Assembly: GCA_017979445.1 (NCBI GenBank)
Contig: CM030716.1
Location: 10,539,974 to 10,603,973, forward strand
Direction: 5' to 3'
DNA from: Akebia trifoliata
Lineage: Eukaryota > Streptophyta > Magnoliopsida > Ranunculales > Lardizabalaceae
Length of the DNA stretch: 64,000 nucleotides
Part shown: positions 46,663 to 57,958 of the stretch, one piece after another
How positions within the stretch are numbered: position 1 is the first letter of the stretch
Layout: each line of letters begins with the position of its first letter
Position numbers and translations under genes: made by a program
Notes under the pieces: model-generated
What the model saw: the letters and a program-made list of their open reading frames with translations, nothing else
Told to the model about the DNA's origin: nothing
Database searches by the model: none

Positions 46663-49600
46663 TGTAGACACCTCATTTTTTGTATTCGCCTATTCCATAA
46701 TTTGTCGCCCTGTTGTTGTAGATTCTTAATGATAAGTGTATAATATATGAAAAAGTAGAAAGTTTGTGAGAAACTGTTTCCCAATTTCTTCCTATTCCTT
46801 TTTTGTTTCTATCCTTATGATTTCATATCTCCTACTTGACATCCTCGACATAAAAATTATGCATGCTTAGGGGTACACTCTATACTCAATTTAGTAAGTA
46901 TGCACGCTTAAGTTTACTATACATTTTGATGATTTAGAGACTTCGCAACACTAAGAAAATGTGACATTGAGGCTTAGAAATAATCATATTGGAACTAAAA
47001 GAAGTCACTCGTCAAAATACAACAAAAATTGACAAAATAATGAAAATACCCTTCATGGGTTCCACCCTAAGAAATGTCTGAAAAGTACTTTCATTACTCT
47101 CAGAATGTGATTTTGCATCTAACGAAGCTAAAATCAGTGAAAACGAAGTTTACAAAAAATTGTAAAAAATATTCAAAATATCCCTTGATATTCGATTTTT
47201 ACTCAGAGACCTCGTAGGAAACGTAACTAAAAATAAACTTCCGACAATATTCACGTACATCAAAAAATTTTAAATACCCCTAAGCTTAGGAAAACAGAAA
47301 AAAATTCACATAAAATGACGATTTCTATTCACATAGAAGGAGACCTGTCGATCGCAAGAAAGGACGAATTTATTCCACAATCATCGAAACTTCAAATGGA
47401 ACCTTAATTTGAAAATTAAAATTAATGGACCAATAAAACCTAAAAGAATTGAAACCACCTCGTCAAATCATCAATTGTTAATTCAACTAAGTAATCAATC
47501 AATTAAGAACTAAAATTGAGCCATCTTGAAAATGACCAACTAATCAAATCCCTTAAAACCCATCGATAAATTAATCAAATTAAACAAATTACTAGCCAAT
47601 TGAATCCATCAATGCCAAATTGAAGCCGATCAAGTCCAATCGATCATATCACTAATAGTTAATTCACCTAAATCATTAAAAAAAAAAAAATTGATCAATC
47701 TTAAAAATAATAAGCCAATCAACCAATTGAAATCAACATTCAATCAATTTTAAAAATCATCAACCAATCAATAGATTAGACTTAGACAACCCATCAACTA
47801 ATTTAACGTATCATTCAAAATCCAAGCAACAATTTTCAACTTCAAATCGTCATCCAATCAAAATCATATAGCTAATATGCAAAGCATGGGATCACTCCCC
47901 CTACTATGTAAAAACTAAAAATTTTGACAAGAAAATTCGACGGGCCAAAGCCTACAAATTTTAGAAAGTGAATTTTGACGGCTTATGACATTGAAATTTT
48001 TTATGATCCTCAATTCGATGGTTTAGAGCTATCAAATTTCTCTTATCCTCCATTAATTTAATGATTTGGGTCCATCCAAAAAAAATGACAATGAAAAATT
48101 TAATGTCTTAATCCATCAAATTTTATGAAATTCGATTTTTTTTTTTTTTTCACGCGAAGGTCTTTGTTCAATGATTCGATCAACAAAGGCAACTAAAGGA
48201 AGAAAACAAAAGAGGAAAGAGAATCAAAGAAGAAACAAAGTAAACAGGAAACTTGTTGTTTTCTTCTTTCATAAAAAAACTCAAGAAAAAAGAAAACTCT
48301 CGCTTTAAAAAAAATAAAAAATTAAATAAAATAAAAAATAAAAAATAAAAAAGGAGAAGACAAAGACATTCGGTCCACAAAGGACTGCCAGAAAGGAAAA
48401 AAAAAAAAAAAAAAAACATAAAGAGGAAAAGTAGAGAAAGAAAAAAAAAAAAGAGTAACTCCCATCTTTTTCTTCGTCTCTATCACAGCCATTACCCTCA
48501 CACCATCAATTTTTTTTTTCTCCTCCAGCCCTCCATTTCACCATTTTCTTGTCTTCTAGTCCACAACCTCCCTCCGTCTTTCCCCCATTAACACCTCATC
48601 TCATTCAACATCTTCTTCTTCGACCACTCACAAACTTCATATTCCCTATCCATCACCCACGTCCCTTCCTCCCTTTCAGTTTCAGCCAACTTCTCCTTCA
48701 CCTCCCTTTCTTCACTTCTACCACACCACAACCACCTCTTTAATATCATAGCAATCCAGCCCTCTCTTCCCCTCTCATCCGATTTGATCCAACACCTCCA
48801 CTAACTTCTCTCAACCACCCTCACCTCTTAACACCACAACAACCCAGCCCTTTCTTCCTCTCTCAACTATCCTCACCTCCACCTACGTCTCTCAGCCAAC
48901 CTCACCTCTCGGCCTTTTAACATAACAGTAGCCTCCCTCTTTCTTATCTCTCAACCCCTCTCTTTCAACACCCTCATCATAGCACCCCCCACATGGCAGC
49001 ACCATTACAACACCCCACTCACTCATCTTTTTCTCTCGGGCTCCCTCTCTTTCTTAGCCCCTCTTTCGTCCTTTTCACCTCTCTCGCACTCACAACCACA
49101 CCATCTCTCACTTCTTAAATTTTAAAGGAATCTTGCAACCAAACTTATGTTATACGTGCATTCAAGGTAGGTTTAGTTCCTTTTAATTTCATGATTTATC
49201 TTCTTTGTTGTGAATCTAATCGGTATTGTAGGGAGACTCACATCCGAGTACATCTGATCTTAAATATCAAATAATATTTTGATATTAAAAAATATATAAA
49301 ATCAGGATCGATCCATTTTAATATCATTTGGTTACTGAAATAGGCCTCTAGATGCTTTTTAGATTGTCTTGAATGTCACACGTGGAATAACTTAATTTGA
49401 TGAATCATGGAAAATGTATCACTTGAGGCGAACTTCTCGTTGAGGCGATATCATTAATCGATCCTGGATGATATTCATGGTGACAATTTAGGTTGGGCTG
49501 AACGAATGAACACGCATCCCATGGAAGTTGTCCAAATCAGTTTTTAACCTGTTGTTGATTGTTATTTTGGACTGATTGCGAGAAAGGATTTGCGAAAGAT

Positions 49601-50660
49601 CTATTTTCATTCTTTTTAAATAAGGACGAGGCTAATATTTTTTATTATTATTAAGGTTCAAGGTTAAAGATTCATTAATTGGATTTGTAGGTAACAATTT
49701 GAGACGGCTTTTCTTAGGTTACTCAAGTTTCCATGGTCCTAAACTTGTGGTTTGTAGCAACTTTTATTGGATAATGTGTTGATTGTTGAGTTGACTCATT
49801 GATTTGAAAATACTTTATTGCATTTAAAGAGATGCGATCCAACTCAATGTTTTGAGGTATGCGTTAAGTAGGACATTGAAATTTTATGTGAGTCATCGTT
49901 AGGTGAGTTGATTCACTAATTTTTGTTTATACAATATTTAAATTAATGTTTATTTTTCTAAAACATGACTGTTGAGTCGACTCATTAAATTTTGTGCACG
50001 TGGCACATAAAAACTAATTTCGGTTTGTAAAAAACACGCGCCGGTTGAATTGTTAATTTTAGTGTGCATTAGAATTAATTGGCAAATCATTTCATCATTT
50101 TGCTGTGTGGGTCTTAGGATATGACTAATTTTTTTTCTTAAATTATTTTCTTTTGGTGCGAAAATCAAGAAAATTGTGTGATATGTAAATTTAAATCCAT
50201 TTGGTGCATTAATTTGCAATCTTGTTCATCAATACATGCCACATAAAACTTGGATATGAGTTAGGATTTTTCAAACTGTTCATTTTCATTATGCATGTGG
50301 AATTTGAGGAAATTGTGGCCATATGAATTAATTAGCCGACTTTATGTAAAATGACGATGATCTTGATTGACTGACTCAGCATCAAATAATGATGATGATA
50401 GGACATTAGCTTAACCGTAGTTTCCCTCTCATGACCTTAGGACCATTTTGGAACGTAATAGAGACCGATCACCTCGATCGGGCGGGTACGATTCGTAAAC
50501 TGACCCTTTGCATGTGGATCGATCCGAATCTATTTTGGAGTTATCTATAATTCTTACACCTAAACTAGGTGGGGGCTTCCATTCCCTAAAAATTACCTAA
50601 AATTATTATATGTTTTTCATTTTATAGTGAAAAAGTTTCGAAGCACTCACTCTTTATCTT
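46663..50660 (+). mobile_element. 3' LTR of the Ogre-like element (~4.0 kb)
   Basis: Starts TGTAGACACCTCATTTTTTG. The parallels to 33490-36905 run to a final block with GACCGATCACCTCGATCGG (compare GACCAATCACCACGATTGG at 36694) and CTAAACTAGGTGG (50567). It carries a CACTA-like MITE at 47901-48156 and a long pyrimidine-rich tract at 48470-49120, which explains part of its extra length. The Ser/Pro-rich open frame at 48549-48743 is only this tract. Confidence 0.65.
47901..48156. mobile_element. CACTA-like MITE, copy 1
   Basis: Starts CTACTATGTAAAAACT, with AAAATTTTGACAAGAAAA and a GACGGGCCAAAGCC stretch, and ends in an oligo-T run followed by CACGCG. The whole runs parallel to the copy at 52238-52515. 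Confidence 0.55.
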
Positions 50661-51128
50661 AATTTTCTAGGTAGACATTTACCCTTATCGTTTGGATATG
50701 TGAGTCGCTACAAGTCAAGAAAAATAAAATTTCAAACATTTTTTTATAATGTTCATTCACACTTTAATTGAATAATGTGACTTCTAAACCCGCGTAGATA
50801 AGCTCAAACCCCAAAAGGTTTCGAAACTCATGTATCTACAATCTCAATTCATTTTCTCTCCCAGGTGTTAATTAGAAAGATTTCTATCGCCTTAATGGCA
50901 TGAAAATTATTTCAACATCCCACTTATGTCTCCAATTGCTAATGTCATTACCTTGTTTGAATAGTCGTCAATAATCATATTCCTTACAATTTTTTAAAAT
51001 TGTTAGTTGGATGAGACACGAAGTTTGATTTGACTTACTAACTTCCTAAGAGATTTCACACTTGACTGAGGTCAATTCTTGAGAATCAGATGTAACTAGA
51101 AGATCATAATTGTTCCTTGTTTTCTCCT
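50661..51128. other. Intergenic, no feature recognised
   Basis: AT-rich, no open frame of note. May be flanking sequence of the Ogre-like element. Confidence 0.4.
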
Positions 51129-51224
51129 GAAGGAAATTTTCATTTCATAGGACATTTTTTATTAGAGAATTATGATGAAGGAAATTTTCATTTCATAGGA
51201 CATTTTTTATTAGAGAATTATGAA
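51129..51224 (+). repeat. 48-bp tandem duplication
   Basis: Two head-to-tail copies of a 48-bp unit beginning GAAGGAAATTTTCATTTCAT and ending GAGAATTATGAT, almost identical. The open frame across it (EGNFHFIGHFLLENYD twice) arises because 48 is a multiple of three; it is not a recognised protein. Confidence 0.9.
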
Positions 51225-51411
51225 GAATTGGTAAGTCATTTTCCATTGATAGTGGGTCATCGATCATTCATGAACAATCATAGAATTCCTCATCAAAGTG
51301 CAGTTGGTCACTGAAGGTATTCTAAAGTAAGGGTTGACTTCCTTGAATTCAGGTATCCTCACTGTAGAAATGATTGAACTCCCCTTCTTGTAAAGATGGT
51401 GTTAGTGACCT

Positions 51412-51666
51412 AATTTAATCACCATGTTGACTAGGACTTGAGTAGTCTCTTGATTTATTTGAGATTGAGAATGATTGGTTTCATGTTGCTGTTGAATGAG
51501 TTATTGTTGTTGTTGCTTTAACAATCAAATCATCACGCACTCTAATGTAGAAGATTACCGAAAAATAAGAGGAGGGTAGTTGTATTCTGGTTCAGGCTCT
51601 AAAACTTTTTGCTCGGTGAACAGTTGTGGAGACAAGTAAGATTGTTGGGGAATCATGGTTTGATTC
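51412..51666 (-). pseudogene. Gln-rich coding relic within the direct repeat
   Basis: On the minus strand a broken frame reads MNQTMIPQQSYLSPQLFTEQ, later LLKQQQQ (stop) LIQQQHETNHSQSQ and NQETTQVLVN. The right copy of the repeat (about 63228-63480) encodes a similar series, with SMMIGLLEEQQQ. Agreement of the two in the same frame suggests decayed coding sequence of a transposon or gene. Family not recognised. Confidence 0.35.
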
Positions 51667-52237
51667 ATCCTCATAAAAAATCAACCTATTATGAAACTTC
51701 TAACCCATATATAGGACAAATGTTGTCTCCCTAATGTTTTTTCCGAACGAGGCCCATTTGTAATACTTAGTAAGATTTCAAAACTTATTATGGGTTGTTC
51801 AACTCATCTTGTGGCATCAAAAAACCTGATCTGGTGCCACAAGATGTAGAGAAAAAAAATATTTATGAACTAAAAAAAAAACCTTAAAAAATAACATGTT
51901 ATTTTTCACCATGAAATTAAAATTTGGGAGTTTGGTGGAAGTTCAGTAGCAATCCATTTTCAAATATTTGGATTGAGCCAATTTTATTGTTATTCTTTTA
52001 TATGAGTTTTTCATTGAAATCTAGAGGATGGTGATTGTGGTGTTAAACTGCCAATTTGATAATCTATTTGAGCTCAACGACTCTTACTAAGTTAGTAGGA
52101 AAGTGTTTCTCAGTCATAAATAGTAATTTTCCATAGATTGGTAACAAAATTGAGACAAGTATCTAACGTTTTCATACCTAACACAAATTCTACAATGTGG
52201 TGACAAGCTTATAATTTTATAAGAGAGTTACTATTGT

Positions 52238-52515
52238 ACTATGTGAAAACTGAAAATTTTGACAAGAAAAATTGTCGGGCTAAAGCCCACAAATTTTAGA
52301 AATCAAATTTTGACAGCCTATGGTTATTGAAATTTTGTATGTTCCCCAATTCGACAACATAGAGCCATCAAATATCTCGCATCCTCCATTAATTTGATGG
52401 TTTTGACCCTTAAAAAAAAAAAAAAATTGACAATGACAGATTCGACGCCTTGGCCCATTAAAATTTATGAAATTTGACGGCCTTGGGCTGTCAAATATAG
52501 GCTTTTTCACATTGT
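52238..52515. mobile_element. CACTA-like MITE, copy 2
   Basis: Starts TACTATGTGAAAACTGAAAA and ends GGCTTTTTCACATTGTG; the ends pair as TATGTGAAAA/TTTTTCACAT. The inside has repeated TTTGACRGCC and GGGCTGTCAAAT motifs, also complementary. The consensus CACTATGTGAAAA resembles CACTA-superfamily ends. Confidence 0.6.
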
Positions 52516-53166
52516 GTTGGCACCTCAACTTCTACATATTATACACCAATTTCTTAAATTATTTAGGGATCGACTAGTTGCACACCACCGACTACCAATT
52601 GCATTTCATCACTTAAAATTTCCATTTTCCCTCCATTTGGATGATTGCACTCAAAATTAAAATTAAAATATTGCACCCTCTGTTTTTGTTTCTTTGTTTT
52701 TTCTTCTTTGTCAACTATATATGCTCATATAAATTGTTGTTGGCTCAATGATTTTGAAAAAAAATACTTGGTCATATAACAAGTATATTTACAATTTTCA
52801 TGAGTAGAAAAGATGAAGTCACGAGAAGGTGAATAACCATAAATCTTAACTTTACCAGTAATGAAGTGCAATTAGTAGGTTATAAAAAAAGGTTAATTTT
52901 TCAAGGTTGGTGTGCAATTAGAAGGTCCTGTTATTTATCACACCCCAATTAGAGATTAAAACACACTTTTCAAAATTTACTTGCAATCTCGTTAGTAATT
53001 TATAAAAGTGACAAACTTGCTGGAAAACATGTTTTGAGTATTAAAATGATCAGGTACCATAGCCGGAATTTTGTCATAGGTTGAGCATGTTTATGGAAAT
53101 TTCTCTATTTTCTTTATTTGGAGTGTAGTAAGTGCCAATAGCATCTATCTTTTATAAATCTTACCA

Positions 53167-53361
53167 TTGACTCCTAAGAATGATTCATGAAAAAAACACA
53201 TGATCCCAACTCTTTAAACGCAAATCCAATGGTTGAGATTTAAGAGTATTTCGATAACACAAATCTCAGAGATACTCATCCCGAGGATAAATCTCAACCA
53301 TAGAATTTTGTATTTAAAGGTTGGAATCTATGTTATTTCTTGAGTCAGTCTTAGGAGTCAA
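53167..53361. mobile_element. Foldback element with TTGACTCCTAAG ends
   Basis: TTGACTCCTAAGAATGATTCA at the left mirrors TGAGTCAGTCTTAGGAGTCAA at the right; the inner arms AATGGTTGAGATTTAAGAG and GGATAAATCTCAACCATAG pair. 195 bp, just upstream of the foldback cluster but without its hairpin module. Confidence 0.7.
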
Positions 53362-53418
53362 GGGACCATGACTCTTTTCTAAATAACGAACTTAGAATTC
53401 ATATATATATATATATAT

Positions 53419-53638
53419 GGGTGGTGTTCTTTGGACAAAATCCTAAACAACATTCTAGACAAAGCATTTTGTCTTACATGGGCTAAAATTATTAAAATGG
53501 GCTGATTTTTTGTGGGGATAATCTTTATGATGAGAAAATCATCCTCACAAAAATCCGACTATTCTGAAATCTTTTGGCCATATAAGACAAAACATTCTCT
53601 AGAATGTTGTCTAGGATTTTGTCAAAACAACCTTTCCC
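53419..53638. mobile_element. Foldback unit 1 (subgroup G, single module)
   Basis: Starts GGGTGGTGTTCTTTGG and ends AACCTTTCCC; subterminal pair ACATTCTAGACAAAGCATTTTG against its complement. Only one hairpin module, hence 220 bp. Flanked by TA tracts. Confidence 0.8.
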
Positions 53639-53652
53639 TATATATATATATA

Positions 53653-54028
53653 GGGTCACGTTCCTAAGACTCATATTGGGACTCACATTGCGACACACCG
53701 TTTTGTCTTATATGGGAAAAAATGTTTGGAATGAGCTGATTTTTTGTGAGGATGATCTCTGTGATGAGGGGATCATCCTGGCAAAAAATCATCCATTCCA
53801 AAACTTCTAACCCATCAAAATTGATTTACAAAAATTGGACGGTCTATAATTTTTCAACAAAAATTGGACGGTCTATAAGTTTCATAATGAGCTGATTTTT
53901 GGCAAGGATGATCTCCTCACCATAGAGATCATCCTCACAAAAAATCAGCCCATTCCAAATATTTTTGCCCATATAAGACAAAACGGTGTGTCGCAATGTG
54001 AGTCCCAATATGAGTCTTAGGAACGCTG

Positions 54029-54031
<3 letters not shown>
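53653..54031. mobile_element. Foldback unit 2 (subgroup A)
   Basis: Starts GGGTCACGTTCCTAAGACTC; subterminal ACACACCGTTTTGTCTTATA. The right end is GAACGCTGTTC rather than GAAC-N4-CCC. Unit 3 is nearly its exact reverse complement. Confidence 0.85.
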
Positions 54032-54075
<44 letters not shown>

Positions 54076-54546
54076 TGATAAAAATATTAATAAAAGATTA
54101 ATCAATTGAGAATTTTTTGTATTAAAATATATATATATATATCTATATATATATATATATCTATATATAGGGTCACGTTCCTAAGACTCATATTGGGACT
54201 CACATTGCGACACACCGTTTTGTCTTATATGGGCAAAAATATTTGGAATGGGCTGATTTTTTGTGAGGATGATCTCTATGGTGAGGAGATCATCCTTGCC
54301 AAAAATCAGCTCATTATGAAACTTATAGACCGTCCAATTTTTGTTGAAAAATTATAGACCGTCTAATTTTTGTAAATCAATTTTGATGGGGTTAGAAGTT
54401 TTGGAATGGGATGATTTTTTGCCAGGATGATCCCCTCATCACAGAGATCATCCTCACAAAAAATCAGCTCATTCCAAACATTTTTTCCCATATAAGACAA
54501 AACGGTGTGTCGCAATGTGAGTCCCAATATGAGTCTTAGGAACGTG

Positions 54547-54588
<42 letters not shown>

Positions 54589-54640
54589 AATACAAAAAAT
54601 TCTCAATTGATTAATCTTTTATTAATATTTTTATCAATTT
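54076..54640. mobile_element. 54-bp inverted repeat hosting foldback unit 3
   Basis: TGATAAAAATATTAATAAAA...GAATTTTTTGTATTAAAA (54076-54126) is exactly mirrored at 54586-54637. Between the arms is a TA tract with unit 3 in its middle. So a small foldback with a (TA)n centre was apparently the target of unit 3. Confidence 0.8.
54170..54550. mobile_element. Foldback unit 3 (subgroup A, inverted copy of unit 2)
   Basis: Starts GGGTCACGTTCCTAAGACTC and ends GAACGTGACCC. 381 bp, symmetrical ends, two modules. The order of modules and linker is opposite to unit 2 with few differences. Confidence 0.88.
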
Positions 54641-54912
54641 TGTTAAACTCTTTAAAAAAAAATTCTCAAATGATAATCCTCACATGTGGACACTATAGTC
54701 CCCCTTTAAAAAAAAAAAAACTATCTTGCTATAAGACAAGCCACCCCACAGACTATCCGGCCCTTTTCTTATTTATGACGAATTAATTCCTTTTGATTTC
54801 TAGCGTTCTCCTTTTCTTCCCTAGGCTTGAATACACCGCCTAGATTTCGATTGTAACTTCTTGTGTTCTTCATAAAAAATACAAAAAATAAAAGCCCACA
54901 GAAGAAATAGAA

Positions 54913-55296
54913 ATGGACCAATCCGGAGCGGGCAAAGCGTCTACCAATATTAACTTGACCTACGATCGAAGCCAAGAATTAAAGGCCTTCGATGATTTGA
55001 AAGCGGGTGTTAAAGGTCTAGTCGATGTGCATCGGAGACTTGGGGTTTCTTCCAAGTGGTGAACCATGGGATCCCTCTAAATGTCTTGGATGGGATGATT
55101 GAAGGAGTGCGTAGGTTTTATGAGCAACCTAAAGAAGTGAAAATGAAGTACTATACACGTGACAACATAAGAAGAGTGATTTACAATAGCAACTTTGATC
55201 TTTATCAAGCACCGGCCGCTAATTGGAGAGACACCTTATTTTGTCCCATGGGTCCTGACCCTCTCGACCATGAAGAGTTGCCCCTGGCATGCAGGT
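54913..55296 (+). pseudogene. First exon of a 2OG-Fe(II) dioxygenase (ACC oxidase homologue) with internal deletion
   Basis: Starts MDQSGAGKAS, then [20 protein letters not shown], the usual N-terminus of the plant 1-aminocyclopropane-1-carboxylate oxidase homologue group (DIOX_N region). After GLVD the sequence jumps, in another frame, to [20 protein letters not shown] and on through [34 protein letters not shown] to LACR, followed by a GT donor (CAGGTACGTG). About 50 codons between are missing, and the joined frame ends in a stop near 55064. The second exon with the iron-binding His-Asp-His is not seen downstream. A dead fragment between foldback units. Confidence 0.85.
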
Positions 55297-55331
55297 ACGT
55301 GATGAGTTGAATACATATTATAGGTCATTTA

Positions 55332-55596
55332 CAATGTGAAAAAAACCCAAATTTAATAGTTTTGGACTGTTAAATTTCATAAAATTCGACGGACAAAAAG
55401 GTCAAATTGGTATCAATTTTCTTTCTTTCAACTGACCGAAACTATCAAATTAATAAAGGATGGGTGAAATTTGACAACTTTAAGCCATTAAATCTGGGAA
55501 TATTTAAAATTTCGAAGGTCGTACGCCATCAAAATTCAAATATCAAAATTCATGACATCAATTTTTTATACCAAAATTTTCAGTTTTCATGTAGTG
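55332..55596. mobile_element. CACTA-like MITE, copy 3, in the dioxygenase intron position
   Basis: Starts ACAATGTGAAAAAAACCC and ends CAAAATTTTCAGTTTTCATG then TAGTG, whose complement starts CACTACATGAAAACTG. It begins about 35 bp after the dioxygenase donor site. The 153-codon open frame at 55407-55868 crosses its edge and is not a gene. Confidence 0.6.
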
Positions 55597-55850
55597 GTTT
55601 CCTGATCAACTCTTCTAAAATCCATCCAAGTCAATCTCGAAATTCATTCATTTTCCTTGAATCTATTTATGTGTATTTTATTTTATTTTTAATTAAAAAC
55701 ACTTTCTTAATAGTAAGGAAGTTTGCTCATAACCCATACATGCTCATACCACAAGACTTCTTGTGCTCATACTTTAGATCTGATTTAAAAAACAAATGTA
55801 AAAGCAAACTTTTTCTACCTGATCCAAGACTCCAAATTTTAGTCGGTGTA

Positions 55851-56105
55851 AAATTATTATCTTATTGACATGTCGCTTTCTTAACCATGCAAATAACGCT
55901 GTAGAGCTGCAGAGTAAAGGTACTCAAATTATTATCTTATTGGCATGTCGCTTAATAACGCTGTAGAGCTACAGAGTAAAGGTACTCAAATTATTATCTT
56001 ATTGGCATGTCGCTTTCTTAACCATGCAGTAACGCTGTAGAGCTACAGAGTAAAGGTACTCAAATTATTATCTTATTGGCATGTCGCCTTCTTAACCATG
56101 CGTTA
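55851..56105 (+). repeat. 74-bp minisatellite, about 3.5 copies
   Basis: Units begin AAATTATTATCTTATTGGCA and hold CATGTCGC, CTTAACCATGC, TAACGCTGTAGAGCT and AGAGTAAAGGTACTC. The second unit lacks about 13 bp (CTTAACCATGC part); the last stops after CATGC. Confidence 0.9.
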
Positions 56106-56719
56106 GAGAAAATTATCATCTAATGCCACTGGATACTGATTTAAAGAGTTTTAAAAAAAAAAAGTATTTCTTACACTAAAATTTTAATTTTAATTTTAAT
56201 TTTGGGAGTTCAGTGATCATTTATTTTGAAAGCCTTAGATAAGTTGAAAACTTATTAAACTTCTTATTATTAAGAATAAGGATGAATGCACGTTGATTTT
56301 GGTAATACCCAATCGCTAGACCATGAATTCAAGAGGACTGAGGTGTTACTTTGTTAACCTTAGAAACCTCATATGCCAACAACCTTGCGAGCCTGACTAG
56401 GTTAGTCGCAGTAACCTAATCCGCTTTATTTGTTAAATATTTATATTTTAGAAAAAAGAAAAAAAAAATCCTTCTTAAATAAGAAAAGTTCTGAAACAGC
56501 ATCACCTGACATGTCACATGATCGGATGTCAAAAGATAGATCACAAAATTATAAGAACTTTCAAAAGAAAAAAATATTTAAAAAATTTAAATTGTAATCA
56601 CGAAAGTGTGAATTGAAGTCAAACTTAAAGTCAATTCAGCATTATTCAATTTATTAAGTTAGCCACACTTAAGTATGACATGAACATGTAACTTATCTTT
56701 TCCAAATTAATATATATAT
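56106..56719. other. Spacer before the dense part of the cluster
   Basis: AT-rich, no gene recognised. A SINE-like or other repeat may be at 56340-56420, not assigned. Confidence 0.35.
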
Positions 56720-57132
56720 GGGGGCGGTTCAAGGGCCATATGAGAAAACATATGAAAAAACTTTCGTTTTTCAAAATAAGAGTTAGAGGTTTTGGATTGA
56801 GCTGATTTTTTGCAAGGATGGTCACTATGATGAAAAGATCATCGTCACAAAAAATCAGCTCAATTAGAAACTTCTAAATCCATCAAAAGTGATTTACAAA
56901 TTAGTGATAAAATTTGGTAAAAAATCATGATCCACATTCTAAATCACTTTTAATGGGGTTAGAAGTTTCAGATTGGGCTGATTTTTTTTTTTTTTTTGGA
57001 TGATCTTCCCATCATAGAGATCATCCTCACAAAAAATCAGCTTAATCCAAAATTTCTAACTCATATTTTAAAATTTTATTAAAAACGAAAGTTTTTACAT
57101 ATGTTTTCTCATATGGCCCTTGAACCTGACCC
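56720..57132. mobile_element. Foldback unit 4 (subgroup B)
   Basis: Starts GGGGGCGGTTCAAGGGCC and ends GGCCCTTGAACCTGACCC, with ATATGAGAAAACATATG against its complement. Two modules of the ATTGAGCTGATTTTTTGC type. 413 bp; includes a T run where one module is decayed. Confidence 0.88.
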
Positions 57133-57161
57133 TCTATATGTATATATATATATATATATAT

Positions 57162-57531
57162 GGGTCACGTTCCTAAGACTCATATTGAGACTCACATTGC
57201 GACACACCGTTTTGTCTTATATGGGCAAAAATGTTTGGAATGAGCTGATTTTTTGTGAGGATGATCTCTGTGATGAGGGGATCATCCTGGCAAAAAATCA
57301 TCCGATTCCAAAACTTCTAACCTTGATTTACAAAAATTGGACGGTCTATAATTTTTCAACAAAAATTGGACGGTCTAGAAGTTTCATAATGAGCTGATTT
57401 TTGGCAAAGATGATCTCCTCACCATAGAGATCATCCTCACAAAAAATCAGCCCATTCCAATTATTTTTGCCCATATAAGACAAAACGGTGTGTCGCAATG
57501 TGAGTCCTAATATGAGTCTTAGGAACGCTGT
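57162..57531. mobile_element. Foldback unit 5 (subgroup A)
   Basis: Very similar to unit 2, including its odd right end GAACGCTGTT. Probably a recent duplicate of it, in the same orientation. Confidence 0.85.
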
Positions 57532-57551
57532 TATATATATATATATATATA

Positions 57552-57932
57552 GGGTCCCGTTCAGCACCCTAAGTTTTACCACACACTTTAACAAACGTGT
57601 TTTGTCTTACATGGGTTAGAAATTTTGGAATGGGCTGATTTTTGGTGAGGATGATCTCTATGGTGAGGAGATCATCCTCACCAAAAATCAGCTCATTCCA
57701 AAACTTCTAACCCAATCAAAAATGATTTACAAAAAATGGATGGTCCACGATTTTTCAACGTGTAAACATGGGGCTAAACATTTTGGAATGGGCTGATTTT
57801 TGGGGAGGATGATCTTCTAATCATAGAGATCATCCTCACCAAAAATCAGCCCATTTCAAAACTTCTAACCCATGTAAGACAAAAAATGTTTGTTAAAGTG
57901 TGTGGTAAAACTTAGGGTGCTGAACATTTCCC
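57552..57932. mobile_element. Foldback unit 6 (subgroup C)
   Basis: Starts GGGTCCCGTTCAGCACCC and ends GGGTGCTGAACATTTCCC; subterminal TTTTACCACACACTTTAAC. 381 bp. Note that the two N4 parts differ (TCCC and AAAT). Confidence 0.88.
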
Positions 57933-57958
57933 ATATATATATACCCATATATATATAT

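Larger units (their letters stand above)
51412..52740. repeat. Direct repeat, left copy (full)
   Basis: From CACCATGTTGACTAGG to CAACTATATATGCTCAT this matches 63216-64000 closely. The right copy lacks about 530 bp (about 51835-52365 here). It contains a decayed half of a foldback element (about 51655-51765, ending CCGAACGAGGCCC) and the CACTA-like MITE at 52238-52515. Confidence 0.85.

Noticed and set aside
48549..48743. Ser/Pro-rich small protein
   Set aside because: It is the translation of a pyrimidine-rich tract inside a long LTR.
55407..55868. 153-codon open frame downstream of the dioxygenase fragment
   Set aside because: It runs across the edge of a CACTA-like MITE into unrelated DNA and has an AT-rich, Lys/Asn/Ile/Phe-rich composition with no domain.
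53604..57594. Repeated similar open frames (with VTFLRLILGLTLRHTVLSYMGK) at 53604, 54106, 57101 and on the minus strand at 57346
   Set aside because: Their similarity comes from the subgroup A ends of foldback units; both strands of a palindrome give related peptides. No independent evidence of coding.
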